Assembly: GCA_036734105.1 (NCBI GenBank)
Contig: DAIMZH010000002.1
Coordinates: forward strand, 81,234-145,233
Source of the DNA: Azoarcus_F sp036734105
GTDB lineage: Bacteria > Pseudomonadota > Gammaproteobacteria > Burkholderiales > Rhodocyclaceae
DNA length: 64,000 bases
Direction of reading: 5' to 3'
Both the position numbers and the translations under genes were made by a program. Position 1 is the first letter of the stretch; the number at the start of each line of letters is the position of its first letter. Positions 27,815 to 35,536 of the stretch are shown piece after piece. Under the pieces are notes generated by a model. That model did not search any database. It was not told the origin of the DNA and saw only the letters and a program-made list of their open reading frames with translations.

Positions 27815-28030
27815 TTCCCACGGCACTTGCAGGCGCAGGCGATCAGGAAGTCGTGCTGGCACTCGTCGCAGCAGGCGCGGGCGAAGCCATGAGCACGGAT
27901 TCCACATTCGAGATAGCGGCGGAAGCTTCGCTCGACATGGGTCGGCGGTGCTTCACCGTCCTCGCTGCGGGCGAGCTCCAGCCAGGTTTCGAGGTGGGTC
28001 TGCAGGATGCGATACCACTGCGTCCGCTTA
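27815..28030 (-). pseudogene. IS91-type transposase N-terminal fragment, copy A
   Basis: Translation gives WYRILQTHLETWLELA, RRYLECGIRAHGFARACCDE, CQHDFLIACACKCRG, the zinc-binding N-terminal domain of IS91-type transposases, then sequence unlike the family. About 185 bp (27819-28003) are near 90 percent identical to 30293-30478. Only the first domain is left, so it cannot be active. Confidence 0.7.
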
Positions 28031-28249
28031 GTTGCTAGCGAGGCTTCCCTTCTTGACATTGTCTTTACAAAACTGCTCGAACTGCCGCTGCGCCAGCTTC
28101 GACGGCACAGTTTTGCCATTCTCCCAGCGGTTGACCGTGGCGAAACTCACCCCGAGGGCGTGGGCCAGTTCCTCCTGAGAGCGCGCCAACTGCCGCCGCA
28201 CTTCCTTGACCGTTGCCGGGAAGTTTTCGGGTTGGCGGATCATGGCCAT
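28028..28249 (-). CDS. XRE-family HTH regulator
   Basis: 73 residues from ATG 28249 (GGGAGA 7 bp upstream). The HTH_3 fold covers residues 13-60: VRRQLARSQEELAHALGVSF then ATVNRWENGKTVPSKLAQRQ. It overlaps the preceding 40-codon reading frame (ATGGCCATGA). It may regulate the small toxin-antitoxin-like operon it belongs to. The C-terminus ends at the IS91 fragment, so a few residues may be replaced. Confidence 0.78.
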   Translation of the reverse strand: MAMIRQPENFPATVKEVRRQLARSQEELAHALGVSFATVNRWENGKTVPSKLAQRQFEQFCKDNVKKGSLASN

Positions 28250-28362
28250 TGCACATCTCCCGCTGATTGGACGAGGCGCAGTAGGCCGGGCGCGACGTTC
28301 CACTGGTGGCCGTCGTCGATGCCGAGGTAGAAGCGCCATTCGCGCTGGCTGGTATCAGACAT
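28240..28362 (-). pseudogene. Short frame, probable truncated HEPN (DUF86-like) toxin
   Basis: 40 residues beginning MSDTSQREWRFYL, which resembles the first residues of HEPN/DUF86 proteins usually encoded after an MNT antitoxin; the remainder (GIDDGHQWNVAPGLLRLVQ) does not. It overlaps the MNT stop by 8 bp and the XRE start, so it would be translated by coupling. The catalytic RxxxxH region of HEPN is absent. It is best read as a deletion remnant, though a functional small protein cannot be excluded. Confidence 0.45.
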
Positions 28363-28645
28363 TGACCCGCTCCTGTTCGATGTAGGGGCGCAGCTCCGGC
28401 CGAAGGGCCTTTTCGGTGACCAGATCGACCGGACAACCGAGCAGGTCCTCCAGGTAGAACTGCACGCCGAAATAACGCTTGGAGGTTGCCGGGCCGTCAA
28501 AGGCCACCAGCACATCGACATCGCTGCCGCTGCTCGCCTTGTCACGGGCGGTGGAGCCGAACAGGGCCAGCCGGGTCACGCCGAAACGGGCTTGCAGCTC
28601 CGGCTTGCTGCGGTTCAGCAAATCAAGGGCACGCTGTCTGTTCAT
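28355..28645 (-). CDS. MNT-type nucleotidyltransferase (antitoxin of HEPN/MNT system)
   Basis: 96 residues. The nucleotidyltransferase signature GSTARDKASSGSDVDVLVAF (GSxxR, then DVD) is complete, with VTRLALF before it and VDLVTEKALRPELRPYIEQE at the end. In type VII toxin-antitoxin pairs MNT proteins AMPylate and silence a HEPN RNase. Here the partner appears truncated. Length is typical of the family. Confidence 0.85.
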   Translation of the reverse strand: MNRQRALDLLNRSKPELQARFGVTRLALFGSTARDKASSGSDVDVLVAFDGPATSKRYFGVQFYLEDLLGCPVDLVTEKALRPELRPYIEQERVNV

Positions 28646-29212
28646 CGCTCAACCTCCAAAGTCAGATTAATCTTTTGGGCTTTTTGTACACCCAAACCCA
28701 CCGGGCGCACGAGGGCCATTCAAGATTACCCGGAAACATAACATCTGCTATGCGGGATGCAACTCAAAATTCGAAGGAGTCCCGACAGATTTGAAACCGC
28801 CCCGCTATGTAATGCTCATTGGAGCAGGCACCAAAAAAAATTTCATCAGACGCCCGACACTTTCTCCATCTCTCCGGTAAGTAATGGCAGAACCCACAAC
28901 ATGGAGCGAGCAACCATGGACATAAACGCCCTGTTTGAAGGAATCATGAAGAGTATCAACCAGTTTGCCGAAGAAATCGCCGGGTAGCGGTTCAGGAAAA
29001 AATGCAGTAAACCGGACGAGGTCCGGAGAATGCGGAGAATGTTGACGAAAAAGAGAAGAGGGATATGACAAATTTTCCGAAATGAGCGTGGGTCATGCAT
29101 CCTCGACGAAACGCTACCGGATCACATCACGCCATTCGATCTGGCGGTTGATCCGCCAGCGCTGTGGGATGAGTAGCGCGAGAAAGTTGGGCTCTGAGGT
29201 GGCAGCGCCAAC
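28646..29212. other. Gene-poor stretch
   Basis: 567 bp between the MNT gene and the GNAT gene. Apart from a possible 23-codon frame (28916-28987) I see no gene, hairpin terminator or long repeat. A GC-richer part follows 29100. Confidence 0.5.
28916..28987 (+). CDS. Possible micro-ORF, amphipathic peptide
   Basis: 23 residues, starting MDINALFEGIMKSIN, with GGAG 9 bp before the ATG. The peptide would be an amphipathic acidic helix. Short frames in accessory regions are often chance, and codon evidence is too small to judge. A type I toxin or leader peptide is conceivable but unsupported. Confidence 0.2.
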   Translation: MDINALFEGIMKSINQFAEEIAG

Positions 29213-29716
29213 TCAGCTCAACATGCCCCTGAGATCTTTTAGCATCAGGAACTGGTGATACGGATCGGTCGGACTGGGCTCGAATTCCCATGATTCGTAC
29301 CACTGACGCGCGGCATCATCTTTGGCGTGGACCAACAGACAGCGAATCCCGGCGATATCGGCGGCCTGTGCGGTGCGAAGCAGGGCGTCCCTGAGCAAGG
29401 CTTGGCCCAGACCTTTACGCTGATGCTCCTGGTCCACAGCGAGCCTGGCCAGGATCATAACCGGCACCGGGTGGCGCGCCAGCCCCTTCATCACTCTCGA
29501 CGGCGCGGCTTCCGGATCTACGCTACCAACGGCCAGGCTGTAAAAGCCGACCACCACGTAACCATGGCAGCAGACATAGGTCTGCGCACTGTTGGCCTTC
29601 TGATTGACCAGCGCGTGGCGCTGCAGGAACTGGTTCAGCGCGGCTTGGCCGCAATCGAACGCATCGACCTGATCCGTTGCTGCGAGCTTGCGAACGGGTG
29701 AGTAGTCATTGCTCAA
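29213..29716 (-). CDS. GNAT acetyltransferase toxin (TacT-like)
   Basis: 167 residues from TTG 29716, overlapping the antitoxin stop as TTGA. It has the toxin-type GNAT start DAFDCGQAALNQFLQRHALV, the acetyl-CoA loop ILARLAVDQEHQRKGLGQAL (Q/RxxGxG/A), LLVHAKDDAARQWYESWEFE with the conserved Tyr, and PHQFLMLK-like end YHQFLMLKDL. TacT-type toxins acetylate aminoacyl-tRNA and stop translation. Pairing with a DUF1778 antitoxin directly upstream supports this. Confidence 0.9.
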   Translation of the reverse strand: MSNDYSPVRKLAATDQVDAFDCGQAALNQFLQRHALVNQKANSAQTYVCCHGYVVVGFYSLAVGSVDPEAAPSRVMKGLARHPVPVMILARLAVDQEHQRKGLGQALLRDALLRTAQAADIAGIRCLLVHAKDDAARQWYESWEFEPSPTDPYHQFLMLKDLRGMLS

Positions 29717-29991
29717 CCCAGCACCCCAGGTTCACGTAGCAACTTCTTCAGACGCGGCTTGCTTTGAACCGGGCGGTCCAGCGCTTCCTGGAAGGCTTGC
29801 CACTGTGTGTCGTCCAGCACGAACTGGCGACGATCTGCCAGCGTCTGCGCAGCCGCCGTCACGCCCGCGTCGAGCAGGAACTCGCTCACGTTCTTGTGGC
29901 AGGCGCGTGCAGCTTCCTGCAGCAGTTGCTTGACTGGCGCACTGGCACGAACGTCAATGCGTTCGGTCTTGGAAAGATTCAGGGTGCGCAT
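29713..29991 (-). CDS. DUF1778 ribbon-helix-helix antitoxin (TacA-like)
   Basis: 92 residues. TERIDVRASAPVKQLLQEAA and KNVSEFLLDAGVTAA are the DUF1778 RHH domain; FVLDDTQWQAFQEALDRPVQ is the C-terminal toxin-binding stretch found in the family. It neutralises the GNAT toxin and represses the operon. The promoter with its palindrome lies directly upstream. Confidence 0.9.
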   Translation of the reverse strand: MRTLNLSKTERIDVRASAPVKQLLQEAARACHKNVSEFLLDAGVTAAAQTLADRRQFVLDDTQWQAFQEALDRPVQSKPRLKKLLREPGVLG

Positions 29992-30023
29992 GTTGCCCCT
30001 CCGGACTGGTCTTGGATGCCCTT

Positions 30024-30054
30024 ATTGTAGTCGTCCGGACATTGTCCCGACAAT
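30024..30054 (-). promoter_or_regulatory. tacAT promoter and palindromic operator
   Basis: On the minus strand TTGTCG (30053-30048) and TACAAT (30029-30024) are 18 bp apart, a good sigma-70 promoter. The perfect palindrome ATTGTCGGGACAAT (30054-30041; 6-bp arms, 2-bp centre) covers the -35 box, followed at once by the palindrome GTCCGGAC (30040-30033). RHH antitoxins bind such sites, so autorepression is likely. Confidence 0.6.
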
Positions 30055-30163
30055 ATGTTTCTTATGTTGACCATCAAAGGATAGGAAATCCAATGGGCTT
30101 TCAGGAAGTATATGGTTGACGCCGGGTGCAGCCGTCAATCGCCGATTTCAGTGCGGCATGTGG

Positions 30164-30500
30164 CGATTGACGGAAAGGTGCCCAAAATGGCACCGCAAGC
30201 ACCCATTGCCGCACCGGTAGTGGCGGGAAAACGTGATCGACCAGATGCGCGGCAGTTTCGGCCATGCGCCGCGTGTTGCAGGAGGCACACGCCACGGCAC
30301 TTGCAGGAGTAGGCGATCAGGAAGCCGTGCTGGCACTCGTCGCAGCAGGCTCGGGCGAAGCCGTGAGCAAGGATGCCGAATTCCAGATAGCGGCGGAAGC
30401 TTCGCTCGACATGGGTCGGCGGTGCTTCACCGTCCTCGCCGTTGGCGAGCTCCAGCCAGGTTTCGAGGTGCGTCTGCACGAGGACAGCCCGCTGAACCCA
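30164..30500 (-). pseudogene. IS91-type transposase fragment with frameshift, copy B
   Basis: Reads TRRMAETAAHLVDHVFPPLP and VRQWVLAVP in one frame and HVERSFRRYLEFGILAHGFA, CCDECQHGFLIAYSCKCRG in another; the frames join near 30280, so there is a frameshift in the zinc-binding domain. The homologous part stops after WVLAVP and the catalytic domain is missing. Same orientation as copy A and near 90 percent identical over 185 bp. Confidence 0.75.
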
Positions 30501-30682
30501 TGGGATTCGTCCACCTTCTACGGCGGCCGGGAGAAGGGATGCATCGACTATCCGGCGTTGACCTGAGAATGCTCCGGAGCTGATTGGGCGGGGCTTGATC
30601 GGCGGACCGGAGTCGGCGAACATTTCTTCCTGCGATGAACACACCAGCGGGATCACTCACCCACTAGCGGGAACACAGCTTG

Positions 30683-32980
30683 ATGTCCAATACCACGTGC
30701 GATCTTGACCAGATTCTCCAGACCGTCAAACGTCCCGGAGATTTCTATTTCAGCGCGAGCAGCGAGATATTTGCACCGACTCTCGAGGTCACAGGCGTTG
30801 GAAGGATTGCGCTACCGCTGTTGCCCGCACAGGCTGCACAACTGGTCGCAGTTGCGGAACGTGCTCCGTACGGGCGGGGCGCGGATACGTTGGTCGATAC
30901 CGACGTGCGACGCACCTGGCAGATCGGCGCGGATCGGGTCCGCATCGGCGGGCGCCACTGGGACCAAAGCCTCGCCTCCATCGTCACCCGCTGCGCCGCG
31001 GGCTTGGGCTTAGCCGAACCCGTCACGGCCGAGCTATACAAGATGCTGGTCTACGACACCGGCAGCTTCTTCGTCGAGCACCGCGACACGGAGAAAGCGC
31101 CGGGAATGTTCGCGACTCTCGTCATCGTCCTGCCGTCGATCCATACCGGCGGCGAACTGCTTGTTCGCCACCGCGATCGCGAGGTTTGCCTTGATCTCGC
31201 GAGCGAAGATGCGTCAGAGGTGGCGTTTGCGGCCTTTTACGCCGACTGCGTGCACGAGGTCCGACCAGTCACCGAAGGCTGTCGGCTGGTTCTCGTGTAC
31301 AACCTGATTCGGCAAGGCACCGGGCAACCACTCGAGCCACCCGCCTACGATACGGAAGAAGCACGGGTGACGGACGTGCTCCGACGCTGGGTCGCCCGCC
31401 AGGACGCTCCAGCCGAGGACGCACCGAGGAAGCTGATCTATCCACTGGAGCACGTCTATACCCCGGCCGAGATCGGTTTCGGTAGCTTGAAGAACGCCGA
31501 CGCAGCGCGTGCCGCCGTGCTCGTGGTGGCTGCCGCACGAGCGCAGTGTGACCTCCATCTGGCGCTCATTACCATCGAAGAAAGCGGTGCCGCCGAGTAT
31601 GCCCAGCAATGGCCACGCGGCCGGCAATATGGAACACCGGACGACGACTTCGAGGCCGGAGAAATATGCGAGCGCACACTGACCCTCTCGGACTGGCAGC
31701 GATGCGACGGACTTTCGGCGGAGCTGCCGGACCTGCCGTTCGACGACGCGGAGCTGTGCCCTGCCAACGCCTTCGCCGACGAAGAGCCGGATGATCAGCT
31801 CTTTTTCGAGGCCACGGGTAACGCCGGTGCAAGCTTCGAACGCAGCTACCGTCGCGCCGCGCTCGTGCTATGGCCGCTTACGTGGCGCCTGAACATCATC
31901 GCCGCCGCCGGTCTCGCCACGTCCCTTCCTTATCTGGAGACGCTGGTTCAACGCTGGGTCGACAGCGGTGACGAAACCGAATCACCGACGTGGCATGACG
32001 CAACCCGACTCGCCAGCCTGATCCTGGACGCCTGGCCAACCCATGGTGATGAACCGGGAGGCGGACCGGGCGATGCGGCGCGTATGCTGCTGAGCCTGAG
32101 CAGGCTGCGTGACACCGCGCGAATCACGGCCGTGCTGAGCAATGTGTGCGCCAGGGGCCGCTACGCTGAGGGAGACAACGAGGCAGTGGCGCGTGCCATC
32201 TCCCTCCTCCCGCTGCATCAGGCCGCCGAACTGCTCCAGCGCATCATCGCCAGAAATGCACCGTGGCAGGCCACCGCCTGTGCTGATCTGATCGCCCGCG
32301 TTACCCTCGCTGCTGCCAGGCATGCGCGCGCCGATGCCGCACTATTGCTTGAGCCGGCCGCAGCCACCCTGCTCAGCGCCTTACCGGGTGACCCCGCGCT
32401 GGCGCCCTCGCCCAACATCTGGCCGCGCCCTGAGCCGCTGACGCCGGACCTGATCGTCAATCTACTGAGTGCACTTCATTCCATCGACGCTGTCGCAATG
32501 GCCGAACGTGCCGTAGCTCATTGGCTCGCCTGGCCAGCGAGTTTTTCGCCGGATGCAATCCTCGTAGCCGCAACACTGCGCCTAACCGACCAAGAGAGCG
32601 CCCTTCGGGACTGGGCACCCGTCGCGCGGTTGCGCGACGCCTGCGTAACCCATCTGGACCAGCGCATCGCAGAACCATTGGAGGCTCCGACTGATTTCGT
32701 GCGGCCAAGCACCGTTACGTGCCAATGTGTCCATTGCACCGAACTTTCCGCCTTCCTCGCCGACCCGGTGCGCAAGCTCTGGGTGTTCAGGGCAGCCGAA
32801 GCGCATCGCCGTCATGTTGAAGACTCGATTCGGCACCACGGCTGCGACCTCGACACCGAAACCAACAGGGTCGGCCGCCCCCACGCCCTGGTATGCACGA
32901 AGAACAAGAAGAGCTACAAGCTGCGGGTTGCACAGCGAAAGAATGATCTCCACGACCTGGCGCGGTTGAGCTCGGAATAA
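30683..32980 (+). CDS. 2OG-Fe(II) oxygenase domain protein with long C-terminal extension
   Basis: 765 residues from ATG 30683. The N-terminal third is a 2-oxoglutarate/Fe(II) dioxygenase of prolyl-4-hydroxylase type: KMLVYDTGSFFVEHRD (His133, Asp135), FATLVIVLPSIHTGGELLV, DCVHEVRPVTEGCRLVLVYN (His191, Arg201). This gives a full HxD...H metal triad and the 2OG-binding Arg. Residues about 230-765 are a helical extension without known motif, with two Cys pairs (CQCVHC) near residue 680. Such extended proteins occur in scattered proteobacteria; substrate unknown. It follows the IS91 fragment directly, so it may belong to the accessory region. Confidence 0.75.
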   Translation: MSNTTCDLDQILQTVKRPGDFYFSASSEIFAPTLEVTGVGRIALPLLPAQAAQLVAVAERAPYGRGADTLVDTDVRRTWQIGADRVRIGGRHWDQSLASIVTRCAAGLGLAEPVTAELYKMLVYDTGSFFVEHRDTEKAPGMFATLVIVLPSIHTGGELLVRHRDREVCLDLASEDASEVAFAAFYADCVHEVRPVTEGCRLVLVYNLIRQGTGQPLEPPAYDTEEARVTDVLRRWVARQDAPAEDAPRKLIYPLEHVYTPAEIGFGSLKNADAARAAVLVVAAARAQCDLHLALITIEESGAAEYAQQWPRGRQYGTPDDDFEAGEICERTLTLSDWQRCDGLSAELPDLPFDDAELCPANAFADEEPDDQLFFEATGNAGASFERSYRRAALVLWPLTWRLNIIAAAGLATSLPYLETLVQRWVDSGDETESPTWHDATRLASLILDAWPTHGDEPGGGPGDAARMLLSLSRLRDTARITAVLSNVCARGRYAEGDNEAVARAISLLPLHQAAELLQRIIARNAPWQATACADLIARVTLAAARHARADAALLLEPAAATLLSALPGDPALAPSPNIWPRPEPLTPDLIVNLLSALHSIDAVAMAERAVAHWLAWPASFSPDAILVAATLRLTDQESALRDWAPVARLRDACVTHLDQRIAEPLEAPTDFVRPSTVTCQCVHCTELSAFLADPVRKLWVFRAAEAHRRHVEDSIRHHGCDLDTETNRVGRPHALVCTKNKKSYKLRVAQRKNDLHDLARLSSE

Positions 32981-33061
32981 GGCGTTGAAAAACGACGGCT
33001 TCAAGCCTTGCACGGCTCCTGTGGCGTCCAAGTCTGAGAATTGCCCCGAAGATTAAGTGAT

Positions 33062-34141
33062 TCAGGCGCGGGTGTCCGACACCTGAAACGACATAGGTTG
33101 CGGCCCTGCAGCATCTGCCAGTTGTCGGGTGATCAGGGCCGCCGGCGCTTCCAGACAACCGCTGACATTCTGACCAGCCCACAAGGGTGAAAAATCGCTG
33201 CTGCCTTGGCTTTCGGCCTTGGCGCGAAGCGCTGTGATGGCCGCTGCGGCCAGCGGAAAGGCGGGAGTCAATGGGCTGATCGGTCCAAGCTCCCGAATCA
33301 CACGGTTGACGATGCCGCGCGCCGGTCGCCCACTGAACAGGTTGGTCAAGGTGGTGAGGCGGGCCGCTTCGCTTTTCAGGGCGCTTCTGTGCAGGCTGCT
33401 GGTGGTGGCTTCCGGACACAGCAAGTAGGCAGTGCCAACCTGCACACCGGCAGCACCCAGTGACATTGCAGCCGCCACGCCAGCGGCGTCGGCAATGCCG
33501 CCAGCCGCAATCACCGGCAGCTTTACCGCACGCACGATCTGCGGCACCAAGGCAACGGTGCCAAGCTGAGTGGCCAGATCCTCCGATAGAAACATGCCAC
33601 GGTGCCCGCCTGCCTCAAGGCCTTGGGCGATGATGGCATCAGCGCCGTGCTCTTGTAGCCAAAGTGCTTCTTCTACGGTCGTCGCGGTCGACAGAATCTT
33701 TGCGCCCCAGCCGCGCAGTCGCCTGAGCAAATCCGGCGCAGGCAGGCCAAAATGAAAACTGACAACCGGTGGTTTGAACTCTTCCAGCAGTTCGACGCTT
33801 TCAGCGCTGAAAGGCAAACGCCCGGGTCCACCCGGAATTGAATCAACATCGAGCCCGAGCTCGTCAAAGAACGGTGACAAGACCTGGCGCCAGGCTGTTT
33901 CACGTGCGGCATCCGGCACCGGCGCTTGATGACAAAAGAAATTGACGTTGTAAGGGCGCGTGGTCTGGCGGGTGATTGCCGTCAATTCGGCGCGTAATGC
34001 ATCCGCGCTCAGCATCGCACACGGGAGCGAACCCAGCCCGCCTGCATTGGAAACAGCTACCGTCAGTGCATGCCCTTGAACACCCGCCATCGGAGCCTGT
34101 ATGACTGGTAACTCAATCTTCAACAGCTCGGTCAATCGCAT
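33062..34141 (-). CDS. Nitronate monooxygenase (FMN-dependent, 2-nitropropane dioxygenase family)
   Basis: 359 residues, a normal length. Starts LPVIQAPMAGVQGHALTVAV; NAGGLGSLPCA is the family glycine motif. GADAIIAQGLEAGGHRG carries the conserved FMN-pocket His, PVIAAGGIADAAGVAAAMSL and LGAAGVQVGTAYLLCPEA bind the flavin phosphate. It oxidises alkyl nitronates such as propionate-3-nitronate in the cytoplasm. Single gene; nothing around it points to a special pathway. Confidence 0.9.
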   Translation of the reverse strand: MRLTELLKIELPVIQAPMAGVQGHALTVAVSNAGGLGSLPCAMLSADALRAELTAITRQTTRPYNVNFFCHQAPVPDAARETAWRQVLSPFFDELGLDVDSIPGGPGRLPFSAESVELLEEFKPPVVSFHFGLPAPDLLRRLRGWGAKILSTATTVEEALWLQEHGADAIIAQGLEAGGHRGMFLSEDLATQLGTVALVPQIVRAVKLPVIAAGGIADAAGVAAAMSLGAAGVQVGTAYLLCPEATTSSLHRSALKSEAARLTTLTNLFSGRPARGIVNRVIRELGPISPLTPAFPLAAAAITALRAKAESQGSSDFSPLWAGQNVSGCLEAPAALITRQLADAAGPQPMSFQVSDTRA

Positions 34142-34310
34142 GCAAACACCTCCGGTTACAGTGATATACGGTTGTGCCCTGCAAGGCGCAGCGCCTGAAG
34201 CGCTTTATCATGGATAGCGATGAACTTTCGCATTGGAAAAACCGAGGCGCATAGCGGTTTTGTACGCGCTCAGTCTCAAGAGCCACTCAAGTGCGAATGG
34301 CTGTCGGTGC

Positions 34311-34703
34311 TCAATCGGCTGTGATAGCAGGCTCGTCTAGTTCAACAACAAGCTCGGCTTCCGGCGCTTCGGTGCTTTCACGGACAGCCTGGACTGCGCT
34401 CAAGCCAGCTTCCTTGATAAGCGCCGCAGCGCCAAGGGTGACATCCAGGATCTTGCGGGCTGCCTCTTCAGTAGCCACCTTGGCATCGCGTTCGACTGGC
34501 TCTGGCGGTGTCACAGCAGCATCAGGTGTTTCGGCCACTGTCTGTTCGTCTGGCGAAACCGAAGCTGACTGTTCGATCACAACAGGTTTGTGCGCGGCGT
34601 GGTCGGCCTGCGCGAGTTGCAAACTGTCGCCCGGTTTATCCACGGCACAAGCCGACACCGTCATCCCGAAGATTACGACCGCAAGGGTCGTTGCCCAATT
34701 CAT
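34311..34703 (-). CDS. Small lipoprotein, hypothetical
   Basis: 130 residues from ATG 34703 (MNWATTLAVVIFGMTVSAC), the start that places a correct lipobox VSAC with Cys at 19. The mature part is acidic and Pro/Ala/Glu-rich (SVSPDEQTVAETPDAAVTPP) with one helix ARKILDVTLGAAALIKEAGL. No family recognised; likely outer-membrane or periplasmic anchored. Confidence 0.65.
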   Translation of the reverse strand: MNWATTLAVVIFGMTVSACAVDKPGDSLQLAQADHAAHKPVVIEQSASVSPDEQTVAETPDAAVTPPEPVERDAKVATEEAARKILDVTLGAAALIKEAGLSAVQAVRESTEAPEAELVVELDEPAITAD

Positions 34704-34829
34704 TTCGACTTCCTTTGTCACATTGATTGTTGTTGCGCTTAGGTGACAAAACTATCTTACTGAGTACGGAAATCAAGATGAGTTTGCGAAAATACAACAT
34801 ACTGTTGCAATTCTTACACATTCAATGTG

Positions 34830-34852
34830 AAAAAAGCCCGCACTAGCGGGCT
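34830..34852 (-). terminator. Rho-independent terminator after efp
   Basis: On the minus strand AGCCCGC-TAGT-GCGGGCT followed by a run of six T, 30 bp after the efp stop. Confidence 0.9.
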
Positions 34853-34881
34853 CCTGGCAACTCTGCTACTGGCTGAACAGC

Positions 34882-35439
34882 TTATTTGACGCGGTTTTTG
34901 TACTCATCGGTACGCGTGTCGATTTCGATCTTGTCACCGATTTCGACAAAAGCCGGCACCATCAACTCAAAACCAGTGGAAATCTTGGCAGGCTTGAGCA
35001 CCTTGCCAGAGGTGTCCCCTTTGACTGCGGGTTCGGTGTAGATGACCTCACGAACCACGGAGTTGGGCATTTCGACAGAAATGGCGCGGCCATTGTAGAA
35101 CACCACTTCGCAGGCCAGACCATCTTCGAGATACTTGAGCGCGTCGGTCATGTTGTCGGCTTCGACTTCGTACTGGTTGTATTCTTCATCCATGAAGACA
35201 TACATCGGGTCAGCGAAGTAGGAGTAGGTGACCTCCTTGCGATCAAGCATGATCAGCTCGAACTTGTCATCAGCCTTATACACTGCCTCGGAAGCAGCGC
35301 CGGACAGCAGGTTCTTGAGTTTCATCTTGACGACTGCAGCGTTGCGGCCAGACTTGTTGTATTCGGTCTTTTGCACCACGAGCGGGTCGGCCCCGACCAT
35401 GATGACGTTACCTGAGCGGAGTTCCTGAGCGGTTTTCAT
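34882..35439 (-). CDS. efp: Elongation factor P, arginine-modified type
   Basis: 185 residues from ATG 35439 (MKTAQELRSGNVIMVGADPL). The tip loop reads NKSGRNAAVVK with Arg32 in place of the Lys of E. coli-type EF-P; Arg32 EF-P is rhamnosylated by EarP, whose gene lies 97 bp upstream. Domains II and III are complete (ADPMYVFMDEEYNQYEVEAD; GFELMVPAFVEIGDKIEIDT). It relieves ribosome stalling at proline runs. Confidence 0.96.
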   Translation of the reverse strand: MKTAQELRSGNVIMVGADPLVVQKTEYNKSGRNAAVVKMKLKNLLSGAASEAVYKADDKFELIMLDRKEVTYSYFADPMYVFMDEEYNQYEVEADNMTDALKYLEDGLACEVVFYNGRAISVEMPNSVVREVIYTEPAVKGDTSGKVLKPAKISTGFELMVPAFVEIGDKIEIDTRTDEYKNRVK

Positions 35440-35536
35440 GCTGTTTCCTGACGATTGGGCTTGCGGGCTCTCGATCTGAAGCCTGCTGCTCTCGGGCAAC
35501 ATGCGATGACTCGATACCGCTGTTCATAAAAACCCG

